64,000 nucleotides of DNA from Ollibium composti (GCF_004801285.1 NZ_SSNY01000003.1:248001-312000); one strand, 5' to 3'. Shown: positions 1 to 10,590, counted from the stretch's first letter. Numbers and translations are program-made. The notes: generated by a model from the sequence alone, not told the origin.

Positions 1-425
1 GAGAACATGCTTTCGCCGAAGAAGACGCGGCCGAGCGACACGCCGTAGAGCCCGCCGATCAGCCGGTCGTCACGCCACGCTTCGACCGAATGGGCATGGT
101 CCATGCGGTGCAGTTCGACATAGGCCTGCCGGATCGGTGCGTTGATCCACGTCGAGGTGCGTTCCTCGCGCTTTTCCGCGCAGGCGTCGATGGTCGCCTC
201 GAAATCGGAATCGAAGCGGATATCGAAACGGCCTCTGCGCAAAGTCTTGGCGAGGCTCTTCGGCACATGGAAACCGTCGAGCGGAATGATGCCGCGCGTT
301 TCCGGCCGCACCCAGAACACCTCCGGGTCCGACGCGCTTTCCGCCATCGGAAAGACGCCCGAGGCATAGGCCTTGAGCAGCAGGTCGGTCGGAATGTGGA
401 AACCGGGCGCGTAGGGACGGGTCAT
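1..425 (-). CDS. aat: Leucyl/phenylalanyl-tRNA--protein transferase, C-terminus cut by window edge
   Basis: Aat transfers Leu or Phe from aminoacyl-tRNA to proteins with N-terminal Arg or Lys, making N-degrons for ClpS/ClpAP. The 141 visible residues begin [20 protein letters not shown] and contain the family signature around [17 protein letters not shown] at the left edge, so only the N-terminal part is present. The ATG at 425 is the natural start: it opens directly on the conserved N-terminal segment. It lies 170 bp downstream of accC on the same strand. In many Rhizobiales aat follows the acc genes, which supports the call. It may share the accBC transcript, but the intervening gap holds a repeat-like hairpin. 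Confidence 0.93.
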   Translation of the reverse strand, partial: MTRPYAPGFHIPTDLLLKAYASGVFPMAESASDPEVFWVRPETRGIIPLDGFHVPKSLAKTLRRGRFDIRFDSDFEATIDACAEKREERTSTWINAPIRQAYVELHRMDHAHSVEAWRDDRLIGGLYGVSLGRVFFGESMF

Positions 426-484
426 GAAGGTTCGTTGATAGTCAGGCCACATCGGCCTGCAAATGTCGGCTTGCTGTGCTTCCG

Positions 485-545
485 GTGCTCACGTACCCAA
501 ATGTACGCTCCGCTCCGGTTCTCGCAACCCGGCATTTTGGTCGCT
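485..545. repeat. Repeat-like intergenic element between accC and aat
   Basis: The 170-bp accC-aat gap contains a segment with the small inverted repeat CGTAC-N6-GTACG (492-507), then a CGCTCCGCTCCGGTTCTCGC-type stretch. It looks like the short dispersed elements found downstream of genes in rhizobial genomes. Only one copy is in this window, so repetitiveness is inferred from memory of similar sequences and not shown here. Confidence 0.3.
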
Positions 546-595
546 ACGCGCCCATCTTCGCTTCCGGCTCGCTCTGACCTGAATCTGAACGAACC

Positions 596-1939
<1,344 letters not shown>

Positions 1940-1955
1940 CGGCCCTTTCCCGGCC

Positions 1956-2426
1956 TTATTCGATCACGACGAGCGGCATGCCGAATTCGACCGGCTGGGC
2001 GTCCTCGATGAGGATGGCCGTCACCGTGCCGGCGCGCGGCGCCGGTATCTGGTTCATCGTCTTCATCGCCTCGATGATGAGCAGTGTCTGGCCTTCCTTG
2101 ACCTTCTGGCCGATCTCGACGAACGGCTTGGCGTCCGGCGAGGGGGCGAGATAGGCGGTGCCGACCATCGGCGAGGGCACGGCGTTCTTGGACGGATCGG
2201 CAGCCGGGGCGGCGATGGGCGCTCCGGCAGTCGGCGCAGCGGCGGCCGGAACCGGGGCGGCGTAGGTCGGCGGCGCGGCGAAGGCCTGCACGGACGGCGC
2301 CTGGCGCGAGACGCGCACCTTGAGGTCGCCCAGTTCCACCTCGATTTCGCTGAGGTTGGTGTCGTTCAGAATGCCCGCGAGATCGCGGATCAGCTGCTGG
2401 TCAACACCGGTCATTTTCGTCGACAT
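1956..2426 (-). CDS. accB: Acetyl-CoA carboxylase biotin carboxyl carrier protein
   Basis: AccB carries covalent biotin between biotin carboxylase and carboxyltransferase. The 156 residues show the expected plan. An N-terminal helical segment (1-42) leads into an Ala/Pro-rich linker (43-80). A biotinyl lipoyl-like domain follows, with the modification site EAMKTM (Lys122) and the closing strand [12 protein letters not shown]. It sits 25 nt after aroQ and 16 nt before accC, consistent with a tight aroQ-accB-accC operon. The aroQ-accB-accC order is common in proteobacteria. Confidence 0.97.
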   Translation of the reverse strand: MSTKMTGVDQQLIRDLAGILNDTNLSEIEVELGDLKVRVSRQAPSVQAFAAPPTYAAPVPAAAAPTAGAPIAAPAADPSKNAVPSPMVGTAYLAPSPDAKPFVEIGQKVKEGQTLLIIEAMKTMNQIPAPRAGTVTAILIEDAQPVEFGMPLVVIE

Positions 2427-2451
2427 GATCGATCCTTCTTCTTGTCCGCGC

Positions 2452-2886
2452 TCAGAGCCGGGCCGCGAGCGCTTGCAGCGCCAGCCTGTAGCCGAGTGGC
2501 CCGAAGCCGCAAATCATGCCGAGCGCATGCGGAGCGACCATCGAGGCGTGGCGGAACGGCTCCCGCGCGTGGATATTCGACAGATGCACTTCCACCACCG
2601 GCACCGGTGCGGCGGAACGGATGGCGTCGTGAATGGCGATTGAGGTATGCGTATAGGCGCCCGCATTGAGAACGATGCCGGCCGCCGCGCCGCCCGCCTC
2701 CTGCACCCAGGAGACGAGATCGCCTTCATGGTTGGACTGGCGGAAATCGATTGCCAGCCCGAGTTCCTCACCGGCCTTGCGGCAGTCGGCGGCGATGTCG
2801 TCCAGCGTCTGCGTGCCATAGATGGACGGCTCGCGCTTGCCGAGCATGTTGAGGTTGGGACCGTTGAGGACGAAAATCGTTTTCAA
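2452..2886 (-). CDS. aroQ: 3-dehydroquinate dehydratase, type II
   Basis: Type II dehydroquinase converts 3-dehydroquinate to 3-dehydroshikimate in the shikimate pathway. Visible motifs are [17 protein letters not shown] (active-site loop with the catalytic Tyr), [21 protein letters not shown] and [16 protein letters not shown]. The frame is open upstream to 3006, which would add a 40-residue tail unlike the family. A TTG at 2886 fits better: it begins [11 protein letters not shown], gives the usual length of 144 residues, and has GGAAAGG about nine bases before it. The TTG start may lower translation. It is first of the three tightly spaced genes aroQ-accB-accC, with 160 bp separating it from the DsbA-like gene. 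Confidence 0.95.
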   Translation of the reverse strand: MKTIFVLNGPNLNMLGKREPSIYGTQTLDDIAADCRKAGEELGLAIDFRQSNHEGDLVSWVQEAGGAAAGIVLNAGAYTHTSIAIHDAIRSAAPVPVVEVHLSNIHAREPFRHASMVAPHALGMICGFGPLGYRLALQALAARL

Positions 2887-3046
2887 AAATACATACCTTT
2901 CCCGGCGCCGCCGCGGGCGGGCGCCGGACCCTCTATAATGGGCATAGTCCACCGCGAAAAGAGCGCAAGTGCCTTCTTTGGCTGTCCACAGCGGCGCCAG
3001 TCGCAAGCCGGCGCGAGGGAACGCCGGATTGCGGACTGAGAATCGG

Positions 3047-3862
3047 TCAGAGCGAGGCCTTGGCGGCTTCGATCTTCTCGGCCAGCACCTTCTGGCCGAG
3101 TGCGCCGAAGATCACCTCGTCGCCGACGACGTAGGAGGGCGTGCCGGTGATCGCCAGCTTGTTGGCGAGGTCGTAGGTCTTTTCCAGCGCCGCCGGGATA
3201 TCGGGGTCCTGCATGTGTTCGCGCAGCTTGCCTTCGTCGGCTCCCAGCGACAGCGCGATCTTGATCGCCTTGGCTTCCGTCGCACGCCCTTCGCCGCCGA
3301 GCAGGGCGGTGTGGAACTCGCCGTACTTCTCCGGCATCAGCTTGTGGAAGGCCATCGAGACCACGCTGGCCTTATGCGAATCCGGGCTGAGGATGGGGAA
3401 TTCCTTCAAGACGAAGCGCAGGTCCGGGTCGGCCTTGGTCAGCGCCTGCATATCTTCCATGGCGCGTTTGCAGAAGCCGCAATTGTAGTCGTAGAACTCG
3501 ACGATGGTGACCTTGCCGTTGGGGTTGCCGACGACGCCGTCGAAGGCCGAATTGAAGATATCGCCCTTCTGGTTCTTGATGACGTCCAGATGGGCGAGGC
3601 GTTGCTCTTCCTTCTGCTTGGTTTCCAGCGCCTCCTGCACTTCGAGCAGGATTTCCGGATTCTTCAGAAGATAGTCGCGCACGATCGCTTCCACCTCGGC
3701 GCGATCGAGCGTGCCGCCGGCCGGGACCGTCGTGGTCGAGGCGACCTTGATCACGTCTGGCGCGGCCTGCATGGCAGGCTTGTTGCCTGCCGCATAGCCG
3801 GCGCCGAGCATGGCGAGCGCGGCGATGGCTCCGGTCGCACTCAGAAGAACTGCCTTGTTCAT
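3047..3862 (-). CDS. DsbA-family thiol:disulfide interchange protein (Com1-like)
   Basis: This is a periplasmic thioredoxin-fold oxidoreductase, likely a disulfide oxidase or isomerase. The 271 residues start with MNKAVLLSATGAIAALAML, a signal peptide or N-terminal anchor. A helical region follows (about 52-95, EVEAIVRDYLLKNPEILLEV), as in Com1/ScsC-type DsbA proteins. The thioredoxin domain carries the redox motif CGFC (128-131) in YDYNCGFCKRAM, and the cis-proline loop TGTPSYVVGD is near 240. CGFC differs from the CPHC of classical DsbA and resembles the Rhizobiales paralogues. It begins 53 nt after the M48 protease gene and probably shares its transcript. The physiological substrate is unknown. 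Confidence 0.9.
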   Translation of the reverse strand: MNKAVLLSATGAIAALAMLGAGYAAGNKPAMQAAPDVIKVASTTTVPAGGTLDRAEVEAIVRDYLLKNPEILLEVQEALETKQKEEQRLAHLDVIKNQKGDIFNSAFDGVVGNPNGKVTIVEFYDYNCGFCKRAMEDMQALTKADPDLRFVLKEFPILSPDSHKASVVSMAFHKLMPEKYGEFHTALLGGEGRATEAKAIKIALSLGADEGKLREHMQDPDIPAALEKTYDLANKLAITGTPSYVVGDEVIFGALGQKVLAEKIEAAKASL

Positions 3863-3915
3863 GATCCCTGTCCTTTTGGTCGTCCGGGCGGCGACGGCGC
3901 CTGCCGGAGAAATGT

Positions 3916-5313
3916 TCAGTTGCTCTTGGCCGGTCCGAAATTGATGATGTCCTGCGCGCGTAGCCAGGCAGGCTCGCCGCGCTTCAGGCTCTTTTGTGCG
4001 CGCATGGCGAATATCTTCGCGTCGCGGAAAGCGCCGGAATAGAAATAGCCCTCGGCCGTCGCCAGTTCCGCCTTGGCGACGTCGCCCTGTTCGCCATAGG
4101 CTTGCGCAAGATAGCGGTAGGCCGCGCCGTTTTCGCGGTCGCGCGCAAGCCCGCTTTCGATCTGCGCGACCGCCTTCTTCAGCGAATCCGGCGTGCCCTG
4201 TGCCAGCAGCGCCTGGCCGTAGGACACCGGCAGGATGCCCGATTTGGCCGGATCGAGGCGAACCGCCTTGGCATAGGCCGTGGCGGCGTCCTTCGGCCGG
4301 TTCGCCTTCATCAGGATGTCGCCCCGCAATTCGTGGAAATAGGGGTTCTTCGGCTGCGCCTTGATGAGCGCGTCGGCCTGGCTCAGCGACGAGGCGAGGT
4401 TCCCATAGAGATAGGCCACCTGCGCTTCGCCGTACTTTGCGGCCAGCGGGTCGAGCTTCCTGCGGATCAGCCGCGACACCGCCGCCTGGCCGTCCAGATA
4501 GGCGGCGATCTTGACGCGCATCATGTCGTGGCGCTGTTGCAGGGCCGGCGGGTCGGTCTTGTCGCGATAGGGGCTCTTCTTGACCAGTTCTTCGAGGTTG
4601 GAGATACGGTCCTGCGGCATCGGGTGGCTGATGCGGTAGGGGTCGATCTGCGCGCCCGACAGCGACAGCGCGCTCTGGAACCGTTGGAAGGTCTTGAGCA
4701 TGCCCATGCCGGACTGGCCGGTGGCGTTGAGGTAGGTGATGGCCGAGCGGTCGGCGGTGATTTCCTCGCCGCGCTGGTAGCTGAGCAGCGAGCGCTGAGC
4801 CATTTCGCCACCGCCGGCGGCCAGCCCCATGCCGGCACCGGCAAGGCCCTTGCTGTTGGTGGCGGCACCCGCGGCGATCGCGCCGACGCCCAGCAGGCTG
4901 GCCACGATCGCCATCGTCTTGGCGCGATCGAGCTGCTCGCGCAACTTATCTTGGTGCCCGCCGGCGAGGTGGCCGGCTTCGTGCGCGATGACGCCGATGA
5001 TCTCGTTCGGCGTTTCGGATTGCATCAACGCGCCGGTGTTGATGAACAGGCGCCGGCCGGCGACGAAGGCGTTGAAGGACTTGTCGTTGACCAGCACGAT
5101 CTGGATATTGGAGCTGGACAGGCCGGCGGCCTTGAAGATCGGCCGGGCGTAGTCGCGCACCAGCGCCTCGATCTCGGCGTCGCGCACCACCGGCACGCTT
5201 TGCGCGAAGGCGCTGACGGTGCCGGCAAAGGCCATCACGGCACCCAGCGACAAAGTCGCTGCTACGCGCGCGGCTTTGGCGAAAGTCGAGGCGGGTCGTG
5301 ACAGGCTCAGCAT
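3916..5313 (-). CDS. M48 family periplasmic metalloprotease with TPR region (BepA-like)
   Basis: This 465-residue exported zinc metalloprotease resembles BepA/YfgC, which handles outer-membrane protein quality control. The start at ATG 5313 was chosen because it opens a clean signal peptide (MLSLSRPASTF... ending SAFAQS, about residue 39). The open frame upstream encodes no recognisable sequence. The M48 motif HEAGH (111-115) lies in VIAHEAGHLAGGH, and the downstream EEITADR segment probably supplies the third zinc ligand. Residues from about 270 to 465 are helical TPR-like repeats (ELRGDILMKANRPKDAATAY and similar). Its neighbour is the DsbA-like protein, so both products act in the envelope. 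It is divergent from the aminotransferase across a 154-bp shared promoter region. Confidence 0.92.
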   Translation of the reverse strand: MLSLSRPASTFAKAARVAATLSLGAVMAFAGTVSAFAQSVPVVRDAEIEALVRDYARPIFKAAGLSSSNIQIVLVNDKSFNAFVAGRRLFINTGALMQSETPNEIIGVIAHEAGHLAGGHQDKLREQLDRAKTMAIVASLLGVGAIAAGAATNSKGLAGAGMGLAAGGGEMAQRSLLSYQRGEEITADRSAITYLNATGQSGMGMLKTFQRFQSALSLSGAQIDPYRISHPMPQDRISNLEELVKKSPYRDKTDPPALQQRHDMMRVKIAAYLDGQAAVSRLIRRKLDPLAAKYGEAQVAYLYGNLASSLSQADALIKAQPKNPYFHELRGDILMKANRPKDAATAYAKAVRLDPAKSGILPVSYGQALLAQGTPDSLKKAVAQIESGLARDRENGAAYRYLAQAYGEQGDVAKAELATAEGYFYSGAFRDAKIFAMRAQKSLKRGEPAWLRAQDIINFGPAKSN

Positions 5314-5467
5314 TGCGCGTCCACTGGTAGACGAGGCGGCGCGCGATGAAAAGCCGCCGCCCGAAACATCATGAACTTGTGAAGGCCACGCCAATCGGGC
5401 ATTTGTGCGGCGCGCCGGGCCGAAACGATGGCATTGCCCGATGCGCAACAAATGGGAAAGGGATGAG

Positions 5468-6616
5468 ATGGCTGTTTCGCTGTCACGCCGGGGCGAGGTC
5501 GAGCCGTTCCATGCGATGGACGTGCTGGCGGAGGCGAATCGGCTTTCGGCGGGCGGCGCCGACGTCATTTCCATGGCCGTCGGCCAGCCGTCCGACCCGG
5601 CGCCGGCTGCCGTGCGCGCTGCTGCCGCGGAAGCGCTGAAGCGCGGTCGCATCGGCTACACCGACACGCTGGGCCTGCCGGGGCTGCGCGCCGCCATCGC
5701 CGCGCATTACAGCGAGCACTACGGCATCGAGGTGCCGGCCGCCCGCATCGCCGTCACCACCGGCTCGTCGGCCGCCTTCAACCTCGCCTTTCTGGCCATG
5801 TTCGACGCTGGCGACCGTGTCGCCATCGCGGCCCCCGGCTACCCGGCCTACCGCAACATTATGACCGCACTCGGCATCGAGGTGGTCGAGATCGAACTGG
5901 AAGGGGAGGCGTGGCTACATGCCGGCCATCTGGAGGCCGCGCACCGAGAAAGGCCGCTTGCCGGCGTGCTGTTCGCCAGTCCCGCCAACCCGACCGGCGC
6001 CGTCGTTCCGCCCGACGAATTGAAGACGCTGGTGGAGACGGCGCAGAGGCTCGGCATCGCCGTCATTTCCGACGAGATCTACCACCGTCTCGCCTATGGC
6101 GCGCCGGATACCACCGCGCTCGCCTACAGCAAGGACGTGACGGTCATCAATTCCTTCTCGAAATACTACTGCATGACCGGCTGGCGCATCGGCTGGATGG
6201 TGCTGCCGGAAACCCTGGTGCGGCCCGTCGAGCGGATTTCCCAGAGCCTCTACATTTCGGCGCCCGAACTGTCGCAGGTCGCGGCCGTCGAAGCCTTCGG
6301 CGCGACGGCGGAACTGGAGGCAGTGAAGGCCCGCTATGCGGCAAACCGTGAGCTGTTGGCCCGGCGCCTGCCGGAACTGGGTTTTGCGCTGGCCGCGCCC
6401 ATGGACGGCGCCTTCTATGCTTTCTGCGACGTCACGCGCCTGACCAACGACAGCATGGGATTCGCCCGCCGTATGCTGGCCGAGGCGCATGTCGCCGCCA
6501 CGCCCGGCCGCGACTTCGATCCGCAGCGCGGCCATCGCACCATGCGCTTTTCCTATGCCGGCCGGACCGACGAGATGGCCGAGGCGATGAACCGCATCGA
6601 ACGCTGGCTCGGCTGA
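5468..6616 (+). CDS. PLP-dependent class I/II aminotransferase
   Basis: This fold-type I aminotransferase has 382 residues. The ATG at 5468 is preferred over an upstream in-frame start because GGAAAGGG lies just before it and the protein then begins at the family N-terminus (MAVSLSRRGEVEPFHAMDVL). Motifs are YTDTLGLPGLRAAIA, the PLP-phosphate region TTGSSAAFNLAF, SPANPTGAV (171-179), the PLP-ring contact SDEIYHRLAY (201-210), and the Schiff-base lysine in SFSKYYCMTGWRIGW (Lys232). The substrate cannot be told from sequence. Relatives are annotated as aspartate/tyrosine/aromatic or pyridoxal-dependent aminotransferases. It is monocistronic as far as seen. Confidence 0.93.
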   Translation: MAVSLSRRGEVEPFHAMDVLAEANRLSAGGADVISMAVGQPSDPAPAAVRAAAAEALKRGRIGYTDTLGLPGLRAAIAAHYSEHYGIEVPAARIAVTTGSSAAFNLAFLAMFDAGDRVAIAAPGYPAYRNIMTALGIEVVEIELEGEAWLHAGHLEAAHRERPLAGVLFASPANPTGAVVPPDELKTLVETAQRLGIAVISDEIYHRLAYGAPDTTALAYSKDVTVINSFSKYYCMTGWRIGWMVLPETLVRPVERISQSLYISAPELSQVAAVEAFGATAELEAVKARYAANRELLARRLPELGFALAAPMDGAFYAFCDVTRLTNDSMGFARRMLAEAHVAATPGRDFDPQRGHRTMRFSYAGRTDEMAEAMNRIERWLG

Positions 6617-6646
6617 GACGCCGCCGGTCCGTCCGGCTTGCGTCTC
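6615..6646 (+). terminator. Stem-loop overlapping the aminotransferase stop codon
   Basis: GAGACG (6615-6620) pairs with CGTCTC (6641-6646) and encloses an inner CCGG/CCGG pair. The stem starts inside the TGA stop codon. No T-run follows, so it is a candidate 3'-end hairpin and not a convincing intrinsic terminator. Confidence 0.35.
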
Positions 6647-6748
6647 GTCGCGGACCGTTAACGTCTTTCACAATTGCGCGACTGTCGTGGCAATGCGCTG
6701 AAAAGGACTTACTTTTCAATGCAGGTAAACGAATTCGCGGAGGCGAAC

Positions 6749-6982
6749 ATGCGCGCGATCAACCAGATTACTCTCATCCTGACCATCATCGGCGGCCTGA
6801 ACTGGCTGTCGGTCGGCCTTGCCGGCTACGATGTCCTCGGTGCCCTGTCAGGCGGCGCCGGCGACGCGGCTGCCCGCATCGCTTATGTCATCATCGGACT
6901 GTCGGCGATATGGCAGCTGATGCCCATGGTCCAGAGCTTCACCGAAGGCGAGGTCTCGGCGGAACGTCACGCCCACCACTGA
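6749..6982 (+). CDS. DUF378 family small membrane protein
   Basis: This 77-residue membrane protein belongs to the DUF378 (YuzA-like) family. The start at 6749 is fixed by a strong GGAGG five bases upstream. It begins MRAINQITLILTIIGGLNWL, the family signature (GGLNW-L--G). Two membrane segments are seen, at about 6-30 and 44-66, with DVLGAL and the conserved IIGLSAIWQL in the second half. A charged tail of His/Glu follows. Function is unknown for the family. It sits alone between the aminotransferase and rne, ending in a bidirectional terminator shared with rne. Confidence 0.88.
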   Translation: MRAINQITLILTIIGGLNWLSVGLAGYDVLGALSGGAGDAAARIAYVIIGLSAIWQLMPMVQSFTEGEVSAERHAHH

Positions 6983-7042
6983 CCCGGACTGCGCGAGGCG
7001 GCGACATAAGTTGCCGCCGCTTCGTCCTGACGGATCCAAAGA

Positions 7043-7081
7043 AAAATCCCGCGCCGATGGTCATGCGGCGCGGGATTCTTT
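7043..7081. terminator. Bidirectional intrinsic terminator between DUF378 gene and rne
   Basis: CCCGCGCC (7048-7055) pairs with GGCGCGGG (7067-7074). The stem is extended by AAT/ATT and flanked by A-run and T-run on opposite sides, so it works as an intrinsic terminator in both directions for the two convergent genes. Confidence 0.88.
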
Positions 7082-7114
7082 TTGTCAGCCGATCAAGGCA
7101 ACAGGCTGAAAAGC

Positions 7115-9949
7115 TTAGAAGAAGCTTTTGCGCTGCCACCAGCCGGCGCGCTTCGGCTTGTCTTCTGCCGGTTTGTCTTCGACGGCCGCAGCATCTTCGC
7201 TGGCAGGCGTTGACGAGACCACGACCGGCACGGCCGCAACTTCGGCTGCTGCCGGCTTGCGACGCGATGACCGGACCTTGGGCTTGTCTTCGGCGGGCTT
7301 ATCCTGGACCGGGGGAGTTGCCTCTACGGCTGTCGCCAACGGTTCGCTGGCCGCTTCGGTTTCTGCCGGGGCGGCGTCCGATTTCTTGGCGCGGGTGCTG
7401 CGGCGCGGCTTCTTCGGCTTGGCTTCCTCCGTCACCTCGGCAACTGGCGCTGCTTCCTCGACCGCTGCCGGCTGTGCGACCTCGGCGCTGACGGTCTCGG
7501 CGACTTCGGGGGCCTCCGTCGTCTTGGCTGCGGTTTCGTCCGTGGAAGCGACCGCTTCGTCGGAGTCCTCGCGGCGGTTGCGTTTGCCACCGCGCTTGCC
7601 GCGCCGGCGCTTCTTGCCTTCGGCCTCCTCGGCAGCGGATGCCTCGGCGGCGACGGTGGCCTCGCCCGCTTCGCTGTCGGCGCTGGTCTCTGTCGACTCG
7701 GCTTCGCCGTCATGCGCTGCCGCGACAGCCTCGTCCTGCTGGGCAGCGCCTTGCTCGCGGTCGCGCCCGCCGCGCCGACGCCGGCGACGCTTGCGCTTGC
7801 GCTGGCCGTCGCCGCTCTCGCCGTCATGACCATGCTGAGTGTCGGCCTGCTGGCGCGGCTGTTCGTCTTCCGCCTCGTCCTCGGCCTCGATGACGATATC
7901 GTCTTCCGGCTCTTCCTCGACGAGAGCCGGCTGCGGCACCTTGTTCTCCACAAAGCCTTCCGGCTTTTCGGCCAGTGCGCCGCGCACGATCAGGTAGTGC
8001 TGCACGCCGACCGTATCGTCCGCCTCGATGGTGATCGTCAGGCCGAAGCGCTGCTCGAGGTCAACCAGCGTCGAGCGCTTGTGGTTGAGCACGTAGAGCG
8101 CGGTGGCCACAGGCGTCTTGACGGTGATGTGGCTGCGCGAATCCTTGAGCAGGAATTCCTCGATGGCGCGGACCACCAGCAGCGCCGTGGAGGAATCGGA
8201 ACGCACATGACCGGTGCCGCCGCAATGCGGGCAGGGCTTCATGGTCGATTCCAGCACCGAGGCGCGGATGCGCTGGCGGCTCATCTCCATCAGGCCGAAA
8301 TGCGAGATGCGGCCGACCTGGATGCGGGCACGGTCGTTCTTCAGGCAATCCTTGAGCTTCTTTTCGACCGCACGGTTGTTGCGGTTCTCCTCCATGTCGA
8401 TGAAGTCGATGACGATCAGGCCCGCAAGGTCGCGCAGGCGAAGCTGGCGCGCCGCTTCCTCGGCCGCTTCCAGGTTGGTCTGGAGTGCGGTGTCCTCGAT
8501 GTTGTGCTCCTTGGTGGAGCGGCCCGAATTGACGTCGATGGCGACGAGCGCTTCGGTCTGGTTGATGATGAGGTAGCCGCCGGACTTCAGCGTCACCTGC
8601 GGCTGCACCATCTTGTCGAGCTGCGCCTCGATGCCGGCGCGCGCGAAGATCGGCGTGGTGTCGCGATAAGGCTGGACCATCTTGGCATGGCTGGGCATCA
8701 GCATGCGCATGAAGTCCTTGGCCTCGCGATAGCCTTCCTCGCCGGAGACCAGGATTTCGTCGATGTCCTTGTTGTAGAGGTCGCGCACCGAACGCTTGAT
8801 CAGCGAACCTTCCTCGTAGACGAGGGCAGGGGCCGTCGATTCCAGCGTCAGGCTGCGGACGTTCTCCCACAGCCGCATCAGGTATTCGTAGTCGCGCTTG
8901 ATCTCGGCCTTGGTGCGGCTCTCGCCGGCGGTGCGGAGGATGACGCCCATGCCCTGCGGCACCTCCAGGTCGGCGACCACTTCCTTCAGCCGCTTGCGGT
9001 CCTGCACGTTGGTGATCTTGCGCGAGATGCCGCCGCCGCGCGCGGTGTTCGGCATCAGCACCGAATAGCGGCCGGCCAGCGACAGATAGGTGGTAAGCGC
9101 CGCGCCCTTGTTGCCGCGCTCTTCCTTGACCACCTGCACCAGCAGGATCTGGCGGCGCTTGATGACTTCCTGGATCTTGTATTGCCGGCGCACCGGCTTG
9201 CGGCGGTTGCGCACTTCCTCCAGCGCGTCCTCGGCGCCGACCGACTCGACCTCATGATCGTCACCGTGGGCGTCGTGGTGCACTTCCTCGACCGTGCCGC
9301 GATCTTCCGTGCTTTCCGGCGCTTCCTCGGTCGCGACCTCTTCCGAGATCACATGCGCATCGGCGGCCGCCGCGATGGTGGTATTGGTTTCCTCGTCGAG
9401 GACCGCCGTTTCCGAAACCTCGACGGTTTCCTCGCCGGCATCGCTTGTCTCTGCCGCGTTATCGACCTCGACCGCGCCGTCTTCGCCCGAGGTGTCATGA
9501 TCGCCGGCGCCGTTTTCGGCGGGCGCGCTGTCGTCGCCCTCGGCGGCATGACGGGCCTCGCCATTGTGGCGGTTGCGGCCGCGCCGGCGTCCGCGCCGGC
9601 CGCGATTGCGGTCGTGCCGCTCCTCGCTCTCGCCGTTCTCGTCGTTGTCCTCGTCTTCGGCTTCCTGCGCTTCGGCGCGCAGCAGCGCCTGACGGTCGGC
9701 GACCGGGATCTGGTAATAGTCGGGATGGATTTCACTGAAGGCGAGGAAGCCGTGCCGGTTCCCGCCATATTCGACGAACGCAGCTTGCAGGGAAGGTTCC
9801 ACCCGCGTCACGCGGGCGAGGTAGATGTTTCCTTTGAGCTGTTTCTTGTCCTGGGATTCGAAATCGAATTCTTCGATGCGGTTACCGCGAACGACAACGA
9901 CGCGTGTTTCCTCCGGGTGGGAGGCATCTATCAGCATTTTGTTGGGCAT
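7115..9949 (-). CDS. rne: Ribonuclease E
   Basis: RNase E is the main 5'-monophosphate-sensitive endoribonuclease of the degradosome, acting in mRNA decay and rRNA/tRNA maturation. The start ATG at 9949 (MPNKMLIDASHPEETRVVVV) has AGGAA upstream; 944 residues result. The S1 domain (about 38-90, GNIYLARVTRVEPSLQAAFV) is split by a 160-residue charged insertion (about 95-255) rich in Glu/Asp and Arg, resuming at RRQYKIQEVIKRRQILLVQV. The catalytic DNase I-like part has VAIDVNSGRS and LIVIDFIDMEENRNN. The Zn-link CPHCGGTGH has Cys573/Cys576. The C-terminal third (about 660-944) is disordered, alternating acidic and Arg/Lys-rich blocks that are likely RNA- and partner-binding. A 640-bp untranslated region lies between it and amiC. 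Confidence 0.96.
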   Translation of the reverse strand: MPNKMLIDASHPEETRVVVVRGNRIEEFDFESQDKKQLKGNIYLARVTRVEPSLQAAFVEYGGNRHGFLAFSEIHPDYYQIPVADRQALLRAEAQEAEDEDNDENGESEERHDRNRGRRGRRRGRNRHNGEARHAAEGDDSAPAENGAGDHDTSGEDGAVEVDNAAETSDAGEETVEVSETAVLDEETNTTIAAAADAHVISEEVATEEAPESTEDRGTVEEVHHDAHGDDHEVESVGAEDALEEVRNRRKPVRRQYKIQEVIKRRQILLVQVVKEERGNKGAALTTYLSLAGRYSVLMPNTARGGGISRKITNVQDRKRLKEVVADLEVPQGMGVILRTAGESRTKAEIKRDYEYLMRLWENVRSLTLESTAPALVYEEGSLIKRSVRDLYNKDIDEILVSGEEGYREAKDFMRMLMPSHAKMVQPYRDTTPIFARAGIEAQLDKMVQPQVTLKSGGYLIINQTEALVAIDVNSGRSTKEHNIEDTALQTNLEAAEEAARQLRLRDLAGLIVIDFIDMEENRNNRAVEKKLKDCLKNDRARIQVGRISHFGLMEMSRQRIRASVLESTMKPCPHCGGTGHVRSDSSTALLVVRAIEEFLLKDSRSHITVKTPVATALYVLNHKRSTLVDLEQRFGLTITIEADDTVGVQHYLIVRGALAEKPEGFVENKVPQPALVEEEPEDDIVIEAEDEAEDEQPRQQADTQHGHDGESGDGQRKRKRRRRRRGGRDREQGAAQQDEAVAAAHDGEAESTETSADSEAGEATVAAEASAAEEAEGKKRRRGKRGGKRNRREDSDEAVASTDETAAKTTEAPEVAETVSAEVAQPAAVEEAAPVAEVTEEAKPKKPRRSTRAKKSDAAPAETEAASEPLATAVEATPPVQDKPAEDKPKVRSSRRKPAAAEVAAVPVVVSSTPASEDAAAVEDKPAEDKPKRAGWWQRKSFF

Positions 9950-10590
9950 TATCGTGTTTCCTGCCGGCCACACGCAGCCGCGACGCGGAGGGAAAGACCC
10001 GCCGCCGTGCGGTTTGTACGGTGTCTGTGCCGGATGATTGAACGTCCGCCCTGCGAGGCTGGAGCGCAATGCCGGTGCCGCCCGCCGCCACTACAGCGCG
10101 GTTGATTGCGGACCTTTGCATGGTTGCGCCTGAAGCCATCGTGACCAAGCGGACCTCTTTGAACCAAAGCCCGGACGATCCGGACCAGCTTGTTGCTCCT
10201 TGCGGGAGCCGGCGCGGGCAGGGCCCTGGCCGTTTTCTTCACCGCAGGCGATTCCCCCGCCACGGGCGCACGCCTGCGAAAATCGATGCGATCACCCTTG
10301 CCTGTCGTCCGGTCGCCCGTGCGAAGGAACTGCCCTTTGTGCGATACCCAGCCGAAAGCTGCGCGGAAGGCGGTTCCTGGATTGCAGTGATCCAACGTCG
10401 CTTTTATGATTTGGCAGGAGCGAAGGCAACCCCGATTTCCACGCCGGCAAATTGGCTCTTGCGTGACCGAATCCGGTGCCGAAAAGGCTTGGTTAACCTT
10501 CTCTGGATACCAATCGTTAATCGAGTTCGCGGCCTGAACGGCAAAGTCCTGCAATCGCCGCACGCGGCGCGCCAACCGGAAGCGACTGGA
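9950..10590. promoter_or_regulatory. Divergent rne/amiC intergenic region (641 bp), probable rne leader
   Basis: No convincing gene is seen here. The stretch must hold the promoters of rne (minus) and amiC (plus). In E. coli and relatives, rne has a long structured 5' leader used for autoregulation; a GC-rich leader with short inverted repeats next to rne is compatible with that. The half nearest amiC is less GC-rich and includes GGTTAACC (10490-10497). Assignment of either promoter would be guesswork. Confidence 0.4.

Noticed and set aside
2887..3006. N-terminal extension of aroQ to a distant upstream start
   Set aside because: Type II dehydroquinases start directly at the NGPNLN segment; the TTG at 2886 has a good RBS and gives the normal length.
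7712..10105. 797-codon plus-strand open frame opposite rne
   Set aside because: RNase E motifs on the minus strand are unambiguous; the plus frame is a shadow.
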